Notes under the pieces: model-generated
Told to the model about the DNA's origin: nothing
The model's database searches: none
Seen by the model: the letters and a program-made list of their open reading frames with translations, nothing else
Shown: piece by piece, positions 1 through 5,384 of the stretch
Numbering within the stretch: position 1 is the stretch's first letter
How the letters are laid out: each line of letters starts with the position of its first letter
Program-made: the position numbers and the translations under genes
From: Betaproteobacteria bacterium
Lineage (GTDB): Bacteria > Pseudomonadota > Gammaproteobacteria > Burkholderiales > SG8-39
DNA length: 5,384 bases
Direction of reading: 5' to 3'
Assembly (NCBI GenBank): GCA_016867955.1
Contig: VGIE01000191.1
Location: forward strand, 1 to 5,384

Positions 1-343
1 CGCGCCCGAGCCGGACGGCATCACGGTCGCCGGCATCCGGCTTGGCGCCAATGCCACGGGCAAGGGCATCGCGTCGGATGCCGGCGGCCAGTACTGCATC
101 GTGTGTTCCGGCGATGTCGTGCACGAGGGCAGGCACTATCCGCGGCTCTCGCTCATCCTCGTCGAGGCGGGAGAACCGGCGCCGGCATTCACCGCGGGCG
201 ACCAGGGCGCCGAAATCATCACGGTGCAGTTCCCGCGCGCCACCGCGCGCCTGGGCTCGGACCCCAAGCAGCTCGCCACGCGCGACATGAACGCGCTCTA
301 CCACCTGCCCAAGACCTGGCTGAAGGAAGACGCGAAGCACTAG
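1..343 (+). CDS. Cupin-like protein, C-terminal part (5' end outside window)
   Basis: The frame is open from base 2 to a TAG at 341-343, giving 113 visible residues with no convincing start inside the window, so the gene begins upstream. The visible part alternates short beta-strand-like segments with glycine-rich turns: an ITVAGIRLG strand, the motif GGQYCIVCSGDVVHEG, a PRLSLILVEAGE strand, then AEIITVQFPR, ending in a charged, non-cupin tail (MNALYHLPKTWLKEDAKH). A GQY-x-G-x-hydrophobic strand followed by a PGE-like turn and a final QFPR strand is what I associate with cupin-fold (RmlC-like) proteins. The His/Glu metal ligands of enzymatic cupins are not clear here apart from HEG, so a catalytic role cannot be assigned. 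The gene converges on the NTF2-like gene at 432-902. The coding frame is well supported; the family call is moderate, from pattern only. Confidence 0.6.
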   Translation, partial: APEPDGITVAGIRLGANATGKGIASDAGGQYCIVCSGDVVHEGRHYPRLSLILVEAGEPAPAFTAGDQGAEIITVQFPRATARLGSDPKQLATRDMNALYHLPKTWLKEDAKH

Positions 344-431
344 GCGCCTCGCACCGGGCCGTAGCCGACTGCCGGTCTGGGGGCGCCGGCGCAATCCCGC
401 CCATGCGGCCCGGAACAGGGGCGGGCTGTCC

Positions 432-902
432 TCAGAACATCAGCTTGTCCCCGGCCCAGCCCACGGTCAACGGGACCCTGAACGACATCCTGACCTCGTA
501 GCGTGTCACCTGCCAGCGCCCCTTGCGCTTCGCGTACTCGTACAGCAGTTTCGCCGCGACGATGTAGCTGGTGGGGTCGCCCTTCACCACGTAACGCGCA
601 TCCAGGTAGGACGCTCCGGTGCCGCTCTCTGCCACGACCTCCACGGTATGGCTGTGGATGTACTGCTTGACCATCTTGAGGCCCTTCATGGTCTCTTCGT
701 AGCCAGCCCGTATCGCCGCCAGGCCTTCCATCCTGATCCCGTTGGAGAGGACAACCACGGCATCTTCCGCAAAAGGAGAGCAGATGCGTGCGAGGTCATG
801 CTCATTGATGCCGGTGTGATAGCTGTTGGTCAGCGTGCGGATGGCCTCGATGTCCTCGAGGCGAGCAATCCGTTGCTCGATCGTCATAGCGGAATCGGAC
901 AC
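432..902 (-). CDS. NTF2/SnoaL-like fold protein (156 aa)
   Basis: The 156-residue protein has the nuclear-transport-factor-2/SnoaL fold pattern. An N-terminal helix (IEQRIARLEDIEAIRTLTNSY, residues 8-28) leads into GINEHDLARICSPFAEDAVV (31-50), then IRMEGLAAIRAGYEE (57-70), a strand around QYIHSHTVEVV (80-90) and the long sheet ending GRWQVTRYEVRMSF (128-141). Such proteins include ketosteroid-isomerase-like enzymes, dehydratases and ring-hydroxylating dioxygenase small subunits, as well as many with no known reaction, so the substrate is unknown. The start is GTG at 902 because GAGGAGAG (914-907) sits four bases upstream; the in-frame ATG at 887 would be about 20 bases from it. A longer open frame continues upstream of 902 but is low-complexity and not protein-like. 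There is no signal peptide, so it should be cytoplasmic. It is divergent from the second NTF2-like gene at 1079. Confidence 0.85.
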   Translation of the reverse strand: MSDSAMTIEQRIARLEDIEAIRTLTNSYHTGINEHDLARICSPFAEDAVVVLSNGIRMEGLAAIRAGYEETMKGLKMVKQYIHSHTVEVVAESGTGASYLDARYVVKGDPTSYIVAAKLLYEYAKRKGRWQVTRYEVRMSFRVPLTVGWAGDKLMF

Positions 903-1078
903 GTTGCTCTCCTCAAGTATTCCAGGCACCCGAGGCTGCGGGGGGCCGTCGGGCGGACGCAACCTTACCCCATGCTTCGCGGAGTCGTCATTGCACCTGG
1001 CAATCAACGGCACCGTGCCGCACAATCCCGCCCATCCGACGGCAGCGCCGCGGGTACCCGTCACGAAGGAGGCCGGCC
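903..1078. promoter_or_regulatory. Divergent intergenic region with two dyad symmetries
   Basis: These 176 bases separate the start codons of the two divergent NTF2-like genes and must hold both promoters. Two dyads are visible. ATTGC-N5-GCAAT at 990-1004 is a perfect 5-bp inverted repeat. CGGCAC-C-GTGCCG at 1008-1020 is a perfect 6-bp inverted repeat around one base. They lie three bases apart, about 60-90 bases from the + strand start, a plausible place for an operator. I could not find a convincing -35/-10 pair on either strand, and no regulator gene is adjacent. The copy of a 13-bp direct repeat at 1023-1035 also lies here. That this region is regulatory follows from the gene arrangement; that the dyads are operators is only a suggestion. 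Confidence 0.35.
1066..1072 (+). promoter_or_regulatory. Strong Shine-Dalgarno that fixes a TTG start
   Basis: AAGGAGG is a full anti-16S match, separated by six bases (CCGGCC) from TTG at 1079. It decides the start of the DUF4440-like gene in favour of a rare TTG codon; no ATG or GTG is as well placed. Confidence 0.8.
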
Positions 1079-1447
1079 TTGACCACCCCACAGGAAATCC
1101 TTGCCCTCGAAGAACGACGCTGGGGGGCCATCCTCGCGGCTGACTTGGCGGCGCTCGCGGCGTTGCTGCACGAAGATCTCGTGTACACCCACGCCCACGC
1201 GCTGGTGGACAGCAAGCAGAGCTACCTCGCGGGACTGCAGCGCGGACCGGGACGCATCCGCACCGCCGTGCGTTCAGAGGAACAGGTGCGCGTGCTGGGC
1301 GACACCGCATTCGTCGCCGGGGCGCTGGACAGCGATTACGAAACTGCCGGCGTGAGCAGGCGTTTCCGCGTGCGCTTCACCAGCGTGTGGACGAAGACGC
1401 CCGCCGGCTGGCAGTTCGTCGCCTGGCAGAGTACGGCGCGCCCGTAG
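1079..1447 (+). CDS. DUF4440/NTF2-like family protein (122 aa)
   Basis: This 122-residue cytoplasmic protein fits the small DUF4440 branch of the NTF2-like superfamily. It has an N-terminal helix with EERRWGAILAADLAALAALL (residues 11-30), the characteristic LHEDLVYTHAHALVDSKQSYL stretch (30-50), VRVLGDTAFVAGAL (70-83), and a C-terminal sheet FRVRFTSVWTKTPAGWQFVAWQ (96-117). In this family the HEDxxYTH region and the final xxWQ strand line a cone-shaped pocket. Most members have no assigned reaction, so none is proposed. Translation starts at TTG behind an excellent ribosome binding site. It differs clearly in sequence and length from the neighbouring 156-aa NTF2-like protein, so the two are not a recent tandem duplication. 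It converges on modB, with 73 bases between the two stop codons. Confidence 0.87.
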   Translation: MTTPQEILALEERRWGAILAADLAALAALLHEDLVYTHAHALVDSKQSYLAGLQRGPGRIRTAVRSEEQVRVLGDTAFVAGALDSDYETAGVSRRFRVRFTSVWTKTPAGWQFVAWQSTARP

Positions 1448-1520
1448 GGGCCAAGGATGAGCGGAGCGACATCGCCCAGGCAGCGGACAGTCCCGGTCGC
1501 CTGCGCCGGAGAGTCGGCCG

Positions 1521-2210
1521 TCACGTATTCAGCGGCGTGACGCGGCGGTTGCCCGCATAGAGGATGAACAGCGTCACGAACGAGAAGGCCATCAGCACGA
1601 TGGCCAGTTCGTGCGCCTGGGCGTAGTCCAGCGTCTCGACATAGCCGTAGATCTGCACCGAGACCACGCGCGTTTCGCCGGGGATGTTGCCGCCCACCAT
1701 CAGCGCCACGCCGAACTCGCCCACCGTGTGGGTGAAGCCCAGCATGGCCGCCGTGACGAAGCCAGGGCGGGCCAGCGGCAGCGCGATGGTGAAGAAGCGA
1801 AGCCGGGGACCGGAGCCCGCTGCAGCGGCCGCCTCGAGCAGGCGCCGGTCGACTGCACCGAAGGCGTTCTGGATGGGCTGCACCACGAAGGGCAGCGAAT
1901 AGAACAGCGATGCCACCACCAGCCCGGCAAAGCTGAAAGGCAGGGCGCCCAGGCCCAGTGCCTCCGTGAACTGCCCCACCGGCCCGTGCGGCCCCATCAC
2001 CACCAGCAGGTAGAAGCCGAGCACCGTGGGCGGCAGCACGATGGGCAGCGCGACGATGGCTTCCACCGCGGGCTTGATGCGCGCCCGGGTATTGGCCAGC
2101 CACCAGGCCAGCGGCATGGCGATCAACAGCAGCAGCAGCGTGACCAGTGCCGCCAGCTTGGCCGTCAGCCAGAGGATGGACAGGTTCTCGGCGCTGATCA
2201 GGCTTGCCAT
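1521..2210 (-). CDS. modB: Molybdate ABC transporter permease ModB
   Basis: Inner-membrane permease of the molybdate importer: it receives molybdate from ModA in the periplasm and is driven by the ATPase ModC. At 229 residues it matches the usual ModB length. About five membrane segments are visible, near residues 12-38, 46-72, 92-112, 140-170 and 200-220. The cytoplasmic EAA loop that docks the ATPase is intact (LLEAAAAAGSGPRLRFFTIA, 124-143, followed by LPLARPG). The hallmark HTVGEFGVALMVGGNIPGET follows at 161-180. The ATG at 2210 is preceded by a modest GGAAAA-type ribosome site. It lies 48 bases downstream of the modA stop and is almost certainly co-transcribed with modA from the ModE-box promoter. 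Oddly, no modC follows: the next gene lies on the opposite strand. The permease has no fused ATPase domain (it ends NRRVTPLNT). Family identification is secure. Confidence 0.96.
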   Translation of the reverse strand: MASLISAENLSILWLTAKLAALVTLLLLLIAMPLAWWLANTRARIKPAVEAIVALPIVLPPTVLGFYLLVVMGPHGPVGQFTEALGLGALPFSFAGLVVASLFYSLPFVVQPIQNAFGAVDRRLLEAAAAAGSGPRLRFFTIALPLARPGFVTAAMLGFTHTVGEFGVALMVGGNIPGETRVVSVQIYGYVETLDYAQAHELAIVLMAFSFVTLFILYAGNRRVTPLNT

Positions 2211-2258
2211 GCCCGTTTTCCGTTCACGGGATCATCCTGCATGCAGCCACCGGCGGCA

Positions 2259-3005
2259 TCATTGGCGGTAGCCATAGCCGCGGACCAGGGCCACGGTGCC
2301 CGGCGTCCGCAGATATGCCAGCAAGGCGCGCGCCGCCGCATTGTCCCGGCCGGCGGCCAGCAGCACCGCGTCCTGGCGGATCTCGTCGTGCATGTGAGAT
2401 GGCACGACCCAGGCCGAGCCCGCGGCAATGCGGCCGTCCTTCGTCACCTGCGACAGCGCGACGAAGCCCAGCACCGCATTGCCCGTGCTGACGAACTGGT
2501 ACGCCTGCGAGATGTTCTCGCCGGTGACGAATTTGGGCTGAAGGGCTGCGGCCAGGCCCAGCTTCTCCAGGGTCTGCACGGCGGCGGCACCATAAGGTGC
2601 CAGCTTCGGGTTGGCCAGCCCCAGGCGTGCAAACTTGCCCTGCTTCAGCACCTCGCCACTGTCGTCGACAAGGCCCTCGCGCGACGACCACAGCACCAGT
2701 GCGCCAACGGCATAGGTGAAGCGCGAGCCCGCCACCGCCAGGCCCTCGCGCTCGAGCCGCGCCGGCGTTTCGTCGTCGGCGGCGAACAGCACGTGAAAGG
2801 GCGCGCCGTTCCTGATCTGCGCATAGAAGGCGCCCGTCGCGCCGAATGACAGCAGCGCCTTGTGGCCGCCGGCGCGCTCGAAGCCGGCCGCAATGGCCTG
2901 CATGGGCGCGGTGAAATTGGCGGCCACCGCCACCCGCACCTCCCCGGCCCGACTTACGTCGGGCAGGACCAGCAGCGACAGCAATGCGATCACGGCACGA
3001 ACCAC
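2259..3005 (-). CDS. modA: Periplasmic molybdate-binding protein ModA
   Basis: Periplasmic receptor of the molybdate (and usually tungstate) ABC importer, delivering the oxyanion to ModB. The 248-aa protein has a signal peptide (VIALLSLLVLPDVSRAG, cleavage probably after the alanine at residue 20). The mature chain shows ModA landmarks in order: VAVAANFTAPM (25-35), LSFGATGAFYAQI (52-64), HVLFAADDETP (71-81), LGLANPKLAPYGAAA (128-142), GENISQAYQFVSTGNAVLGF (162-181) and a C-terminal lobe ending LVRGYGYRQ. These form the two-lobed binding cleft. The start is taken as GTG at 3005, with GGGGTGA at 3016-3010 as ribosome site; an ATG at 3010 is out of frame and reaches a stop after six codons. It is the first gene of modAB, and a perfect ModE-type operator lies just upstream, implying repression when molybdate is sufficient. 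Confidence 0.96.
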   Translation of the reverse strand: MVRAVIALLSLLVLPDVSRAGEVRVAVAANFTAPMQAIAAGFERAGGHKALLSFGATGAFYAQIRNGAPFHVLFAADDETPARLEREGLAVAGSRFTYAVGALVLWSSREGLVDDSGEVLKQGKFARLGLANPKLAPYGAAAVQTLEKLGLAAALQPKFVTGENISQAYQFVSTGNAVLGFVALSQVTKDGRIAAGSAWVVPSHMHDEIRQDAVLLAAGRDNAAARALLAYLRTPGTVALVRGYGYRQ

Positions 3006-3024
3006 GGCATCACCCCGGAAAAAC

Positions 3025-3048
3025 CGTTATATTCTACTGGATATAACG
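3025..3048. promoter_or_regulatory. ModE-type molybdate operator (Mo-box) upstream of modA
   Basis: CGTTATAT (3025-3032) and ATATAACG (3041-3048) are perfect 8-bp inverted repeats separated by eight bases, 24 bp in all. This matches in sequence and spacing the site bound by molybdate-loaded ModE in front of enterobacterial modA, and the Mo-boxes of other Proteobacteria, as I remember them. It ends 19 bases before the modA GTG. On the - strand the spacer holds TAGAAT (3036-3031), a reasonable -10 hexamer with a short leader, so bound ModE would cover the promoter. No good -35 is visible. It is far richer in A+T than its surroundings. The assignment is strong by pattern and context; modE itself is not in the window. 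Confidence 0.88.
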
Positions 3049-3079
3049 ATGCCGCCCGGCCAGCCGGGGTGATGTCCGG

Positions 3080-3982
3080 TCATTGCCGCTGCCGGGCAGG
3101 TGCCTGTCGCGAAAAGAGCGCCCGGGCTGGGAATCCCGTCACCAGCCCAGTCCCGGTCAGCACGACGAGGCAGCCGGCAGCCGTGTGCCAGCCCACCGTC
3201 TCGTCGAGGAACAGTGTGCCCCACAGGATGCCGAACACCGGGATCAGGAAGGTCACCGTCAGGGTCGAGGTGGGGCCGATGTCCTCCACGAGGCGAAAGT
3301 ACAGCAGGTAGGCCACGCCGCTGCACAGCACGCCCAGCGCGATCACCGACACGGTAACCGGCCACGCGGGGACCGCCCGCGGCAGGGGGACGAACCACAG
3401 CGTGGGCAGCAGCCACAGCGTGGCGCCCGCCATGCTGCCAATGGCATTGGAGAATGGCGCCACGGACGCTGCCGTCCGCGTGTAGATGGTGGCAATCCCG
3501 TAGCAGCAGGCCGCGCCCAGGCCGGCCAGGATGGCCGTAACGCCACCCGCCGGCAGGCTGTAGGACTCCACGCCCGCCAGCAGCCCGACACCGGCGATGC
3601 CGAGCAGCAGCCCGAGCAGGGACTTGGCCGCCAGCCGCGTGCCCATCCACGCCGCGCCGATGGCCGCCGCCCAGATCGGCGCCGTGGCGTTGAGGATGGA
3701 CAGCAGCGACGCGGAAAGCGTCTGCGCCGACCAGGCCAGCAGCAGAAAGGGCAGTGCCGAGTTGAAGAAGGCCAGCACGAGAAAATGCTGCCAGCGTGCG
3801 CGCACACCCGGCGCCCGCCTGAAATACCCCGCGACGAGGAGGAGGAACAGCGTGGCCAAGGCCACGCGCGCGAAGATCAGCACGCTCGGCCCGAGCACCG
3901 GCACGCCGATGCGCATGAACAGGAAGGACGCACCCCAGATGGCGGAAAGCAGGATGAGACGGACGACGCTGGCGGTGTTCAC
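3080..3982 (-). CDS. EamA/DMT-family membrane transporter (putative exporter)
   Basis: Inner-membrane protein of the drug/metabolite transporter superfamily, 300 aa with about ten membrane helices arranged as two EamA repeats (roughly residues 6-137 and 150-283). Repeat 1 opens with LILLSAIWGASFLFMRIG (9-26) and contains ARVALATLFLL (38-48) and LLSILNATAPIWAAAIGAAW (93-112). Repeat 2 contains CCYGIATIYTRT (159-170) and ends PTSTLTVTFLIPVFGILWGT (237-256) followed by FLDETVGWHTAAGCLVVLTG. The family exports metabolites such as amino acids in many bacteria; the substrate cannot be read from sequence. The start is GTG at 3982, giving MNTASVVRLI; it has no recognisable Shine-Dalgarno, so the exact start is less certain than the gene. 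It ends 74 bases before modA on the same strand, so read-through into modAB is possible, but the Mo-box between them argues for separate control. Confidence 0.92.
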   Translation of the reverse strand: MNTASVVRLILLSAIWGASFLFMRIGVPVLGPSVLIFARVALATLFLLLVAGYFRRAPGVRARWQHFLVLAFFNSALPFLLLAWSAQTLSASLLSILNATAPIWAAAIGAAWMGTRLAAKSLLGLLLGIAGVGLLAGVESYSLPAGGVTAILAGLGAACCYGIATIYTRTAASVAPFSNAIGSMAGATLWLLPTLWFVPLPRAVPAWPVTVSVIALGVLCSGVAYLLYFRLVEDIGPTSTLTVTFLIPVFGILWGTLFLDETVGWHTAAGCLVVLTGTGLVTGFPARALFSRQAPARQRQ

Positions 3983-4069
3983 GGGGCGATCACGCGGGAC
4001 TCGGGACGAGGCCGCAGTATGGCAGCCCGCGCGACTGAAGCCATCCGCCTGTTGCGGGGAATGACCCTG

Positions 4070-4213
4070 CTAGCCCGGCATCTCCGGCTCGACGAGCGTG
4101 GCGAGCCGCGCGAGGAACTCCTGCCTGCCGAGATGGCACAACTCGGTCGCCTGGCATGAACACTGTGGCGGCGCCTTCGGCACGCGCTGCAAACGGACGG
4201 TTCCGGTCGTCAT
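4070..4213 (-). pseudogene. AHSA1/SRPBCC-family gene remnant with in-frame internal deletion
   Basis: A 47-codon frame runs from ATG at 4213 to TAG at 4072-4070, with a good ribosome site GGGAG (4224-4220) six bases upstream. Its first residues, MTTGTVRLQRVPKAPPQ, resemble the start of a class of ~145-150-aa AHSA1/SRPBCC proteins (typically TVRLHRVLRAPPERVY). Its last residues, TELCHLGRQEFLARLATL then VEPEMPG, resemble the end of the same class (typically EACYLGWQESL...LVEPEIP). The ~100 residues normally between them, which form the START/Bet v 1-like ligand pocket, are missing. What remains cannot fold as that domain. Positions usually Tyr and Trp in the tail are His and Arg here, consistent with decay. 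The family pattern is recalled, not searched. Alternatives are a retained small protein or a chance frame, but matching both ends of one family in the right order and frame makes chance unlikely. Confidence 0.68.
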
Positions 4214-4303
4214 GGTCGGCTCCCGTTTCGATGCGTTGTACGACGGATGATGCCCTTGGCGCCGCTGCCGGATCGACGCAATGCGGTACCTGCGGTCACG
4301 CTC

Positions 4304-4332
4304 GACGCCCGGCGCGGGACGGGCCGGGCGTC
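4304..4332 (-). terminator. GC-rich hairpin overlapping the hydrolase stop codon
   Basis: GACGCCCGGC (4304-4313) and GCCGGGCGTC (4323-4332) are perfect 10-bp inverted repeats around a nine-base loop. They begin inside the TGA stop (4333-4331) of the hydrolase gene. In the transcript this would be a very stable hairpin at the 3' end. There is no following T-run on the - strand, so it is not a classical intrinsic terminator; it may stabilise the 3' end or support weak termination. Confidence 0.45.
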
Positions 4333-5332
4333 ACTTACGTCCCGCATTCAATTCACCGGAAAAGAAATCCAGGACAGGCCGGTTGTAGGCGTCCAGCCAG
4401 AGATGATTGGCGAGGCTTCTCTGCCCGCCCTGGAGCACGAAGTCCGGCATGCCGCGATATCCATGCTGGCGCAACTGCCTGCCCACCTTGAGACTGCATG
4501 ATCGGTCATTGATCCCGTCCTCTTCCTGACGGAAGATCCTGAAGGCGGGCTTGATGTTCGGCATTGCGCTATCCCAGGGCTTTTCGCGGGGATAGGCATC
4601 TGCCAGGTAGGCATCGCGCTCCGTAATCTGCTTGCCGGTCTCATTGTCAAAGCCCGCGCCATGCACGGTGGTTCGAGACGTCGTACCCGTCGTGCAAACG
4701 CGGTGCCAGCCATAGGGGTCGCCGCTTGAAACCGGCGCAAAAGCCGTCACCAGGTTGTCGAAATGGGTGGCCGCGCGCACTGTCATGTACCCTCCCGAAG
4801 ACAGCCCGGAGATGAAAACCGCCGCATGGCTGCCCGAGGGGCGCGATTGCGGGAGCAATTCGCGGATCACGGTCCCGATGAACGGCAGGTCGAGATTCGG
4901 GCGCTCCCTGACCTCGTCATCCCACACCTTCCCGCACACCCGCCCGTCGTTGTCCGACACGCGGTCCGAGGAGTTGAGCAGGAACACGGCGAAGCCTTCG
5001 CCTGCCGCCAACTCGCTGAACCTCACCTGCGGCGCGACCACCGGTGCATTGGCCACGCACCGATGATAACGATGGCCACCGCCGCCATGCATGACGATGA
5101 TCGCGCCCCTGGACCATTGGCCCGCAGGTGCCTTCCAAAGCAGTTCGCGCGGCATCCGGCCGATCTGCACCACGATGCGCTGCCAGCCTCTAGCAATGCA
5201 CTGCACCTCCTGAGGTGCCGCCCCAGCCGCATCTTGACGCGCCTGCAGGGTGCCCAATTGCTGCCCACCGGCGGGCAAGGTTGTACTCACCAGGAGCGCG
5301 GCCAACAGCAGTCCGTGTGATCGAAATCGCAT
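4331..5332 (-). CDS. Secreted alpha/beta hydrolase, PHB-depolymerase (LpqC-like) family
   Basis: Probable exported serine esterase of the PHB-depolymerase/feruloyl-esterase group. Numbering from ATG 5332 (333 aa): signal peptide MRFRSHGLLLAALLVSTTLP (1-20) then AGG; oxyanion-hole motif MHGGGG (81-86); nucleophile elbow GLSSGGYM with Ser178 (176-183); likely acid Asp in EEDGINDRSC (270-279); likely catalytic His310 in SLANHLWLDAY. Order and spacing of the triad fit the fold. Five cysteines (45, 92, 133, 213, 279) lie beyond the signal peptide, suggesting disulfides and a periplasmic or extracellular location. Relatives cleave polyhydroxyalkanoates or aryl esters, but no substrate-binding or chitin-like domain is present, so the substrate is open. 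A GTG at 5341 would add three residues; ATG gives the more typical signal peptide. No operon partner is clear: the AHSA1 remnant follows 117 bases later on the same strand. Confidence 0.88.
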   Translation of the reverse strand: MRFRSHGLLLAALLVSTTLPAGGQQLGTLQARQDAAGAAPQEVQCIARGWQRIVVQIGRMPRELLWKAPAGQWSRGAIIVMHGGGGHRYHRCVANAPVVAPQVRFSELAAGEGFAVFLLNSSDRVSDNDGRVCGKVWDDEVRERPNLDLPFIGTVIRELLPQSRPSGSHAAVFISGLSSGGYMTVRAATHFDNLVTAFAPVSSGDPYGWHRVCTTGTTSRTTVHGAGFDNETGKQITERDAYLADAYPREKPWDSAMPNIKPAFRIFRQEEDGINDRSCSLKVGRQLRQHGYRGMPDFVLQGGQRSLANHLWLDAYNRPVLDFFSGELNAGRK

Positions 5333-5384
5333 GCCCCCCACTACCTATTCCCGTGACACGAAATCCTGGCTTCCCCGGGCGCCA

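Noticed and set aside
396..425. CCCGCCC...GGGCGGG inverted repeat between the convergent cupin-like and NTF2-like genes, as a bidirectional terminator
   Set aside because: A 7-bp stem with a 16-base loop and no T-run on either side is too weak to call in such GC-rich DNA.
903..1310. N-terminal extension of the 156-aa NTF2-like protein to 292 aa
   Set aside because: The extension is Arg/Pro/Ala-rich, runs antisense to the DUF4440-like gene, and ignores the strong ribosome site at 914-907 that fits GTG 902.
2237..2246. CTGCATGCAG palindrome between modA and modB
   Set aside because: A single 10-bp palindrome in a 48-base intra-operon gap, with no second copy or promoter nearby; consistent with chance.
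1611..2849. Long plus-strand open frame of 412 codons
   Set aside because: It is antisense to modA and modB; composition is rich in Arg, Gln and His as expected of a GC-rich shadow frame, with no recognisable domain.
2990..3010. Six-codon ORF (ATG CCG TGG TTC GTG CCG TGA) overlapping the modA start, a possible leader peptide
   Set aside because: Its ATG is only two or three bases from the GGGGTG ribosome site, too close for efficient initiation, and it has no attenuator-like features; the GTG modA start is better placed.
3055..3068. CCCGGC-CA-GCCGGG inverted repeat after the EamA stop as a terminator
   Set aside because: The loop would be too small at full stem length and no T-run follows on the - strand; probably incidental.
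4019..4159. Plus-strand ORF tail (starting MAARATEAIRLL) as a possible small gene
   Set aside because: It is the antisense of the AHSA1 remnant, has no ribosome site at its ATG, and the - strand reading matches a known family at both ends.
3083..4159. Long plus-strand open frame of 358 codons
   Set aside because: It is antisense to the EamA transporter and has shadow-frame composition; the - strand gene has a clear membrane-protein pattern.

Overview
This is a GC-rich (roughly two-thirds G+C by eye) stretch of bacterial chromosome. The codon usage, protein sequences and gene types suggest a betaproteobacterium, probably Burkholderiales and possibly near Alcaligenaceae. That assignment is inferred from family resemblance only; no rRNA or other marker is present. 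I see no phage, plasmid, transposase, CRISPR, tRNA or rRNA sequence.

Layout: the + strand opens with the C-terminal 113 codons of a cupin-like protein (ends 343). Next come two small, unrelated NTF2/SnoaL-fold genes transcribed divergently: a 156-aa protein on the - strand (432-902) and a 122-aa DUF4440-like protein on the + strand (1079-1447). Their 176-bp shared upstream region carries two small dyads. From 1521 to the right end everything lies on the - strand. Read in the direction of transcription (right to left) the order is: a secreted PHB-depolymerase-family alpha/beta hydrolase (4331-5332), the internally deleted remnant of an AHSA1/SRPBCC-family gene (4070-4213), an EamA/DMT-family exporter (3080-3982), then modA (2259-3005) and modB (1521-2210) for molybdate uptake.

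The best-understood unit is modAB. A perfect inverted repeat of the ModE 'molybdate box' type (3025-3048) lies 19 bases upstream of the modA GTG start, so the pair is probably repressed by molybdate-loaded ModE. No modC ATPase gene follows modB: the next gene converges from the other strand. The ATPase must therefore be encoded elsewhere, or the transporter is incomplete. The other genes are metabolic or accessory genes with no evident shared pathway.

The least obvious item is the 47-codon reading frame at 4070-4213. It joins the first ~17 residues of an AHSA1-like protein directly to its last ~25, which is what an in-frame internal deletion would leave. I found no convincing novel multi-gene system; most of the window is ordinary.
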